Shown in pieces: positions 4,931-5,383 of a stretch of 5,383 bases of DNA (position 1 is the stretch's first letter; each line of letters opens with the position of its first letter). Made by a program: the position numbers and the translations under genes. Source of the DNA: an uncultured Blautia sp. (GTDB taxonomy: Bacteria; Bacillota; Clostridia; Lachnospirales; Lachnospiraceae); assembly GCA_900541985.1 (NCBI GenBank), contig UQLX01000058.1, positions 1-5,383 on the forward strand. The letters are read 5' to 3'. The notes beneath the pieces were generated by a model. That model saw only the letters and a list, made by a program, of their open reading frames with translations. It did not search any database and was not told the origin of the DNA.

Positions 4931-5097
4931 CTGTGGTATGATATCAGGTAAAGTCTGATGTCCGAAGGCACTGCTCTCCCTCCTTTCAGCCGGCTTAGTC
5001 CGAGACTGCTTTTTAAGCATTCAGCCTGGCACATGCGGCACAGGATAAACCTTTTGCTTCAGGCTTCAAAAATCCACATCGGAATGGAGGTGATATC
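4931..5097 (+). ncRNA. Candidate bridge RNA locus of the IS110 element
   Basis: In IS110-group elements the region before the recombinase gene encodes a structured bridge RNA whose loops choose target and donor DNA. Here an extended -10, TGGTATGAT (TATGAT at 4937-4942), would start a transcript near 4949, about 150 bases before the gene. The sequence contains local hairpins: AGTC-CGA-GACT at 4997-5007 and AGCCTG (5023-5028) with CAGGCT (5060-5065). The AGTCT near 4952 can pair with AGACT near 5003 to close a larger domain. The -35 is weak. The position and family knowledge carry this call; I could not fold it or identify guide loops. Confidence 0.55.
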
Positions 5098-5383
5098 ATG
5101 TTAAAGATCAACTATATGTCCACCTTGTTTGTTGGTATTGATGTAAGCTCAAAGACCAACGCTGTCTATGCCATGGACTTTGAGGAAAACAAATACCTCT
5201 CTTCGTTATTTGACAATAATCAGCCGGGCGCCGACAGGCTTGTGAATATGATTGCGGAGTGTATGCACAAGCATAAAAATCTGGATACGCTTCTTATCGT
5301 GCTGGAATCTACTTCTGTATACAGCGTGCATATTTCAAACTTCCTGTCGACCAGCGAGGTTCTCATGCCCTACAAGCCTTATG
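5098..5383 (+). CDS. IS110-family DEDD transposase/recombinase, 5' part (95 codons seen)
   Basis: This enzyme cuts and rejoins DNA under the guidance of the bridge RNA. The start at 5098 (MLKINYMS) has GGAGG about 8 bases upstream. The RuvC-like fold begins FVGIDVSSKTN (11-21) with the first catalytic aspartate D15; the second acidic residue is E70 in LLIVLESTSVY (65-75), the usual position for the family. The PYKPY end of the visible part corresponds to the segment that precedes the third catalytic motif. Full-length members are about 400 aa, so roughly three quarters of the gene is outside the window. No stop or frameshift is seen in the 95 codons, so the copy may be active. Confidence 0.92.
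   Translation, partial: MLKINYMSTLFVGIDVSSKTNAVYAMDFEENKYLSSLFDNNQPGADRLVNMIAECMHKHKNLDTLLIVLESTSVYSVHISNFLSTSEVLMPYKPY

Larger units (their letters stand above)
4840..5383 (+). mobile_element. IS110-family insertion sequence, left part only
   Basis: The DEDD recombinase gene starting at 5098 defines the family. IS110-group elements have a long non-coding left end before this gene and usually no inverted terminal repeats, so the exact boundary cannot be read here. It probably lies between the hairpin at 4791-4838 and the promoter near 4937. The right end is beyond the window. Confidence 0.75.

Overview
The window looks like low-GC Bacillota DNA, most likely from a gut clostridium of the Lachnospiraceae type. 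The reasons are strong AGGAGG ribosome-binding sites, AT-rich spacers, Lys/Glu/Ile-rich proteins, and a partition cassette of a kind familiar from that group. This placement is an inference from style, not from a marker gene.

Layout from left to right. (1) Positions 1-2611 hold a leftward (minus-strand) partition-type operon. In transcription order it contains a full-length ParB-like protein, a ParA ATPase gene broken by one in-frame amber codon, a second ParB-like gene cut off before its helix-turn-helix, and an unrecognised 132-aa protein. A probable hairpin terminator at 4-49 ends it. (2) Positions 2612-3033 are non-coding. They carry at least eight exact copies of the heptamer TTAGCTG (either strand), several arranged as palindromes. 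This looks like the operator or centromere of the partition operon. A strong hairpin with a U-tract lies between this array and the first ParB gene. (3) A complete tRNA-Arg(CCU) gene lies at 3034-3107 on the minus strand, with a promoter upstream. Its probable terminator carries two of the TTAGCTG heptamers in its loop. (4) Positions 3196-3518 are non-coding and contain the 5' half of a second, different tRNA-Arg(CCU) with a promoter-like sequence in front, plus a small family of CCCCAA/TTGGGG palindromes. (5) Positions 3519-4773 hold a two-gene leftward operon. The first gene encodes a 308-aa protein with an R-x4-H (HEPN-like) motif and a C-terminal CheY-like receiver domain; the second encodes a 103-aa single-pass membrane coiled-coil protein. 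(6) From about 4840 to the right edge is the left end of an IS110-family element: a non-coding leader of some 250 bp that should encode the bridge RNA, then the first 95 codons of the DEDD recombinase.

Taken together this is an accessory region: a decaying plasmid- or ICE-type partition module next to a tRNA gene and a half tRNA, a putative signalling or defence pair, and an insertion sequence. ParA is interrupted and one ParB has lost its DNA-binding half, so active partitioning is probably lost. The intact ParB and its candidate site array could still act as a DNA-binding regulator.
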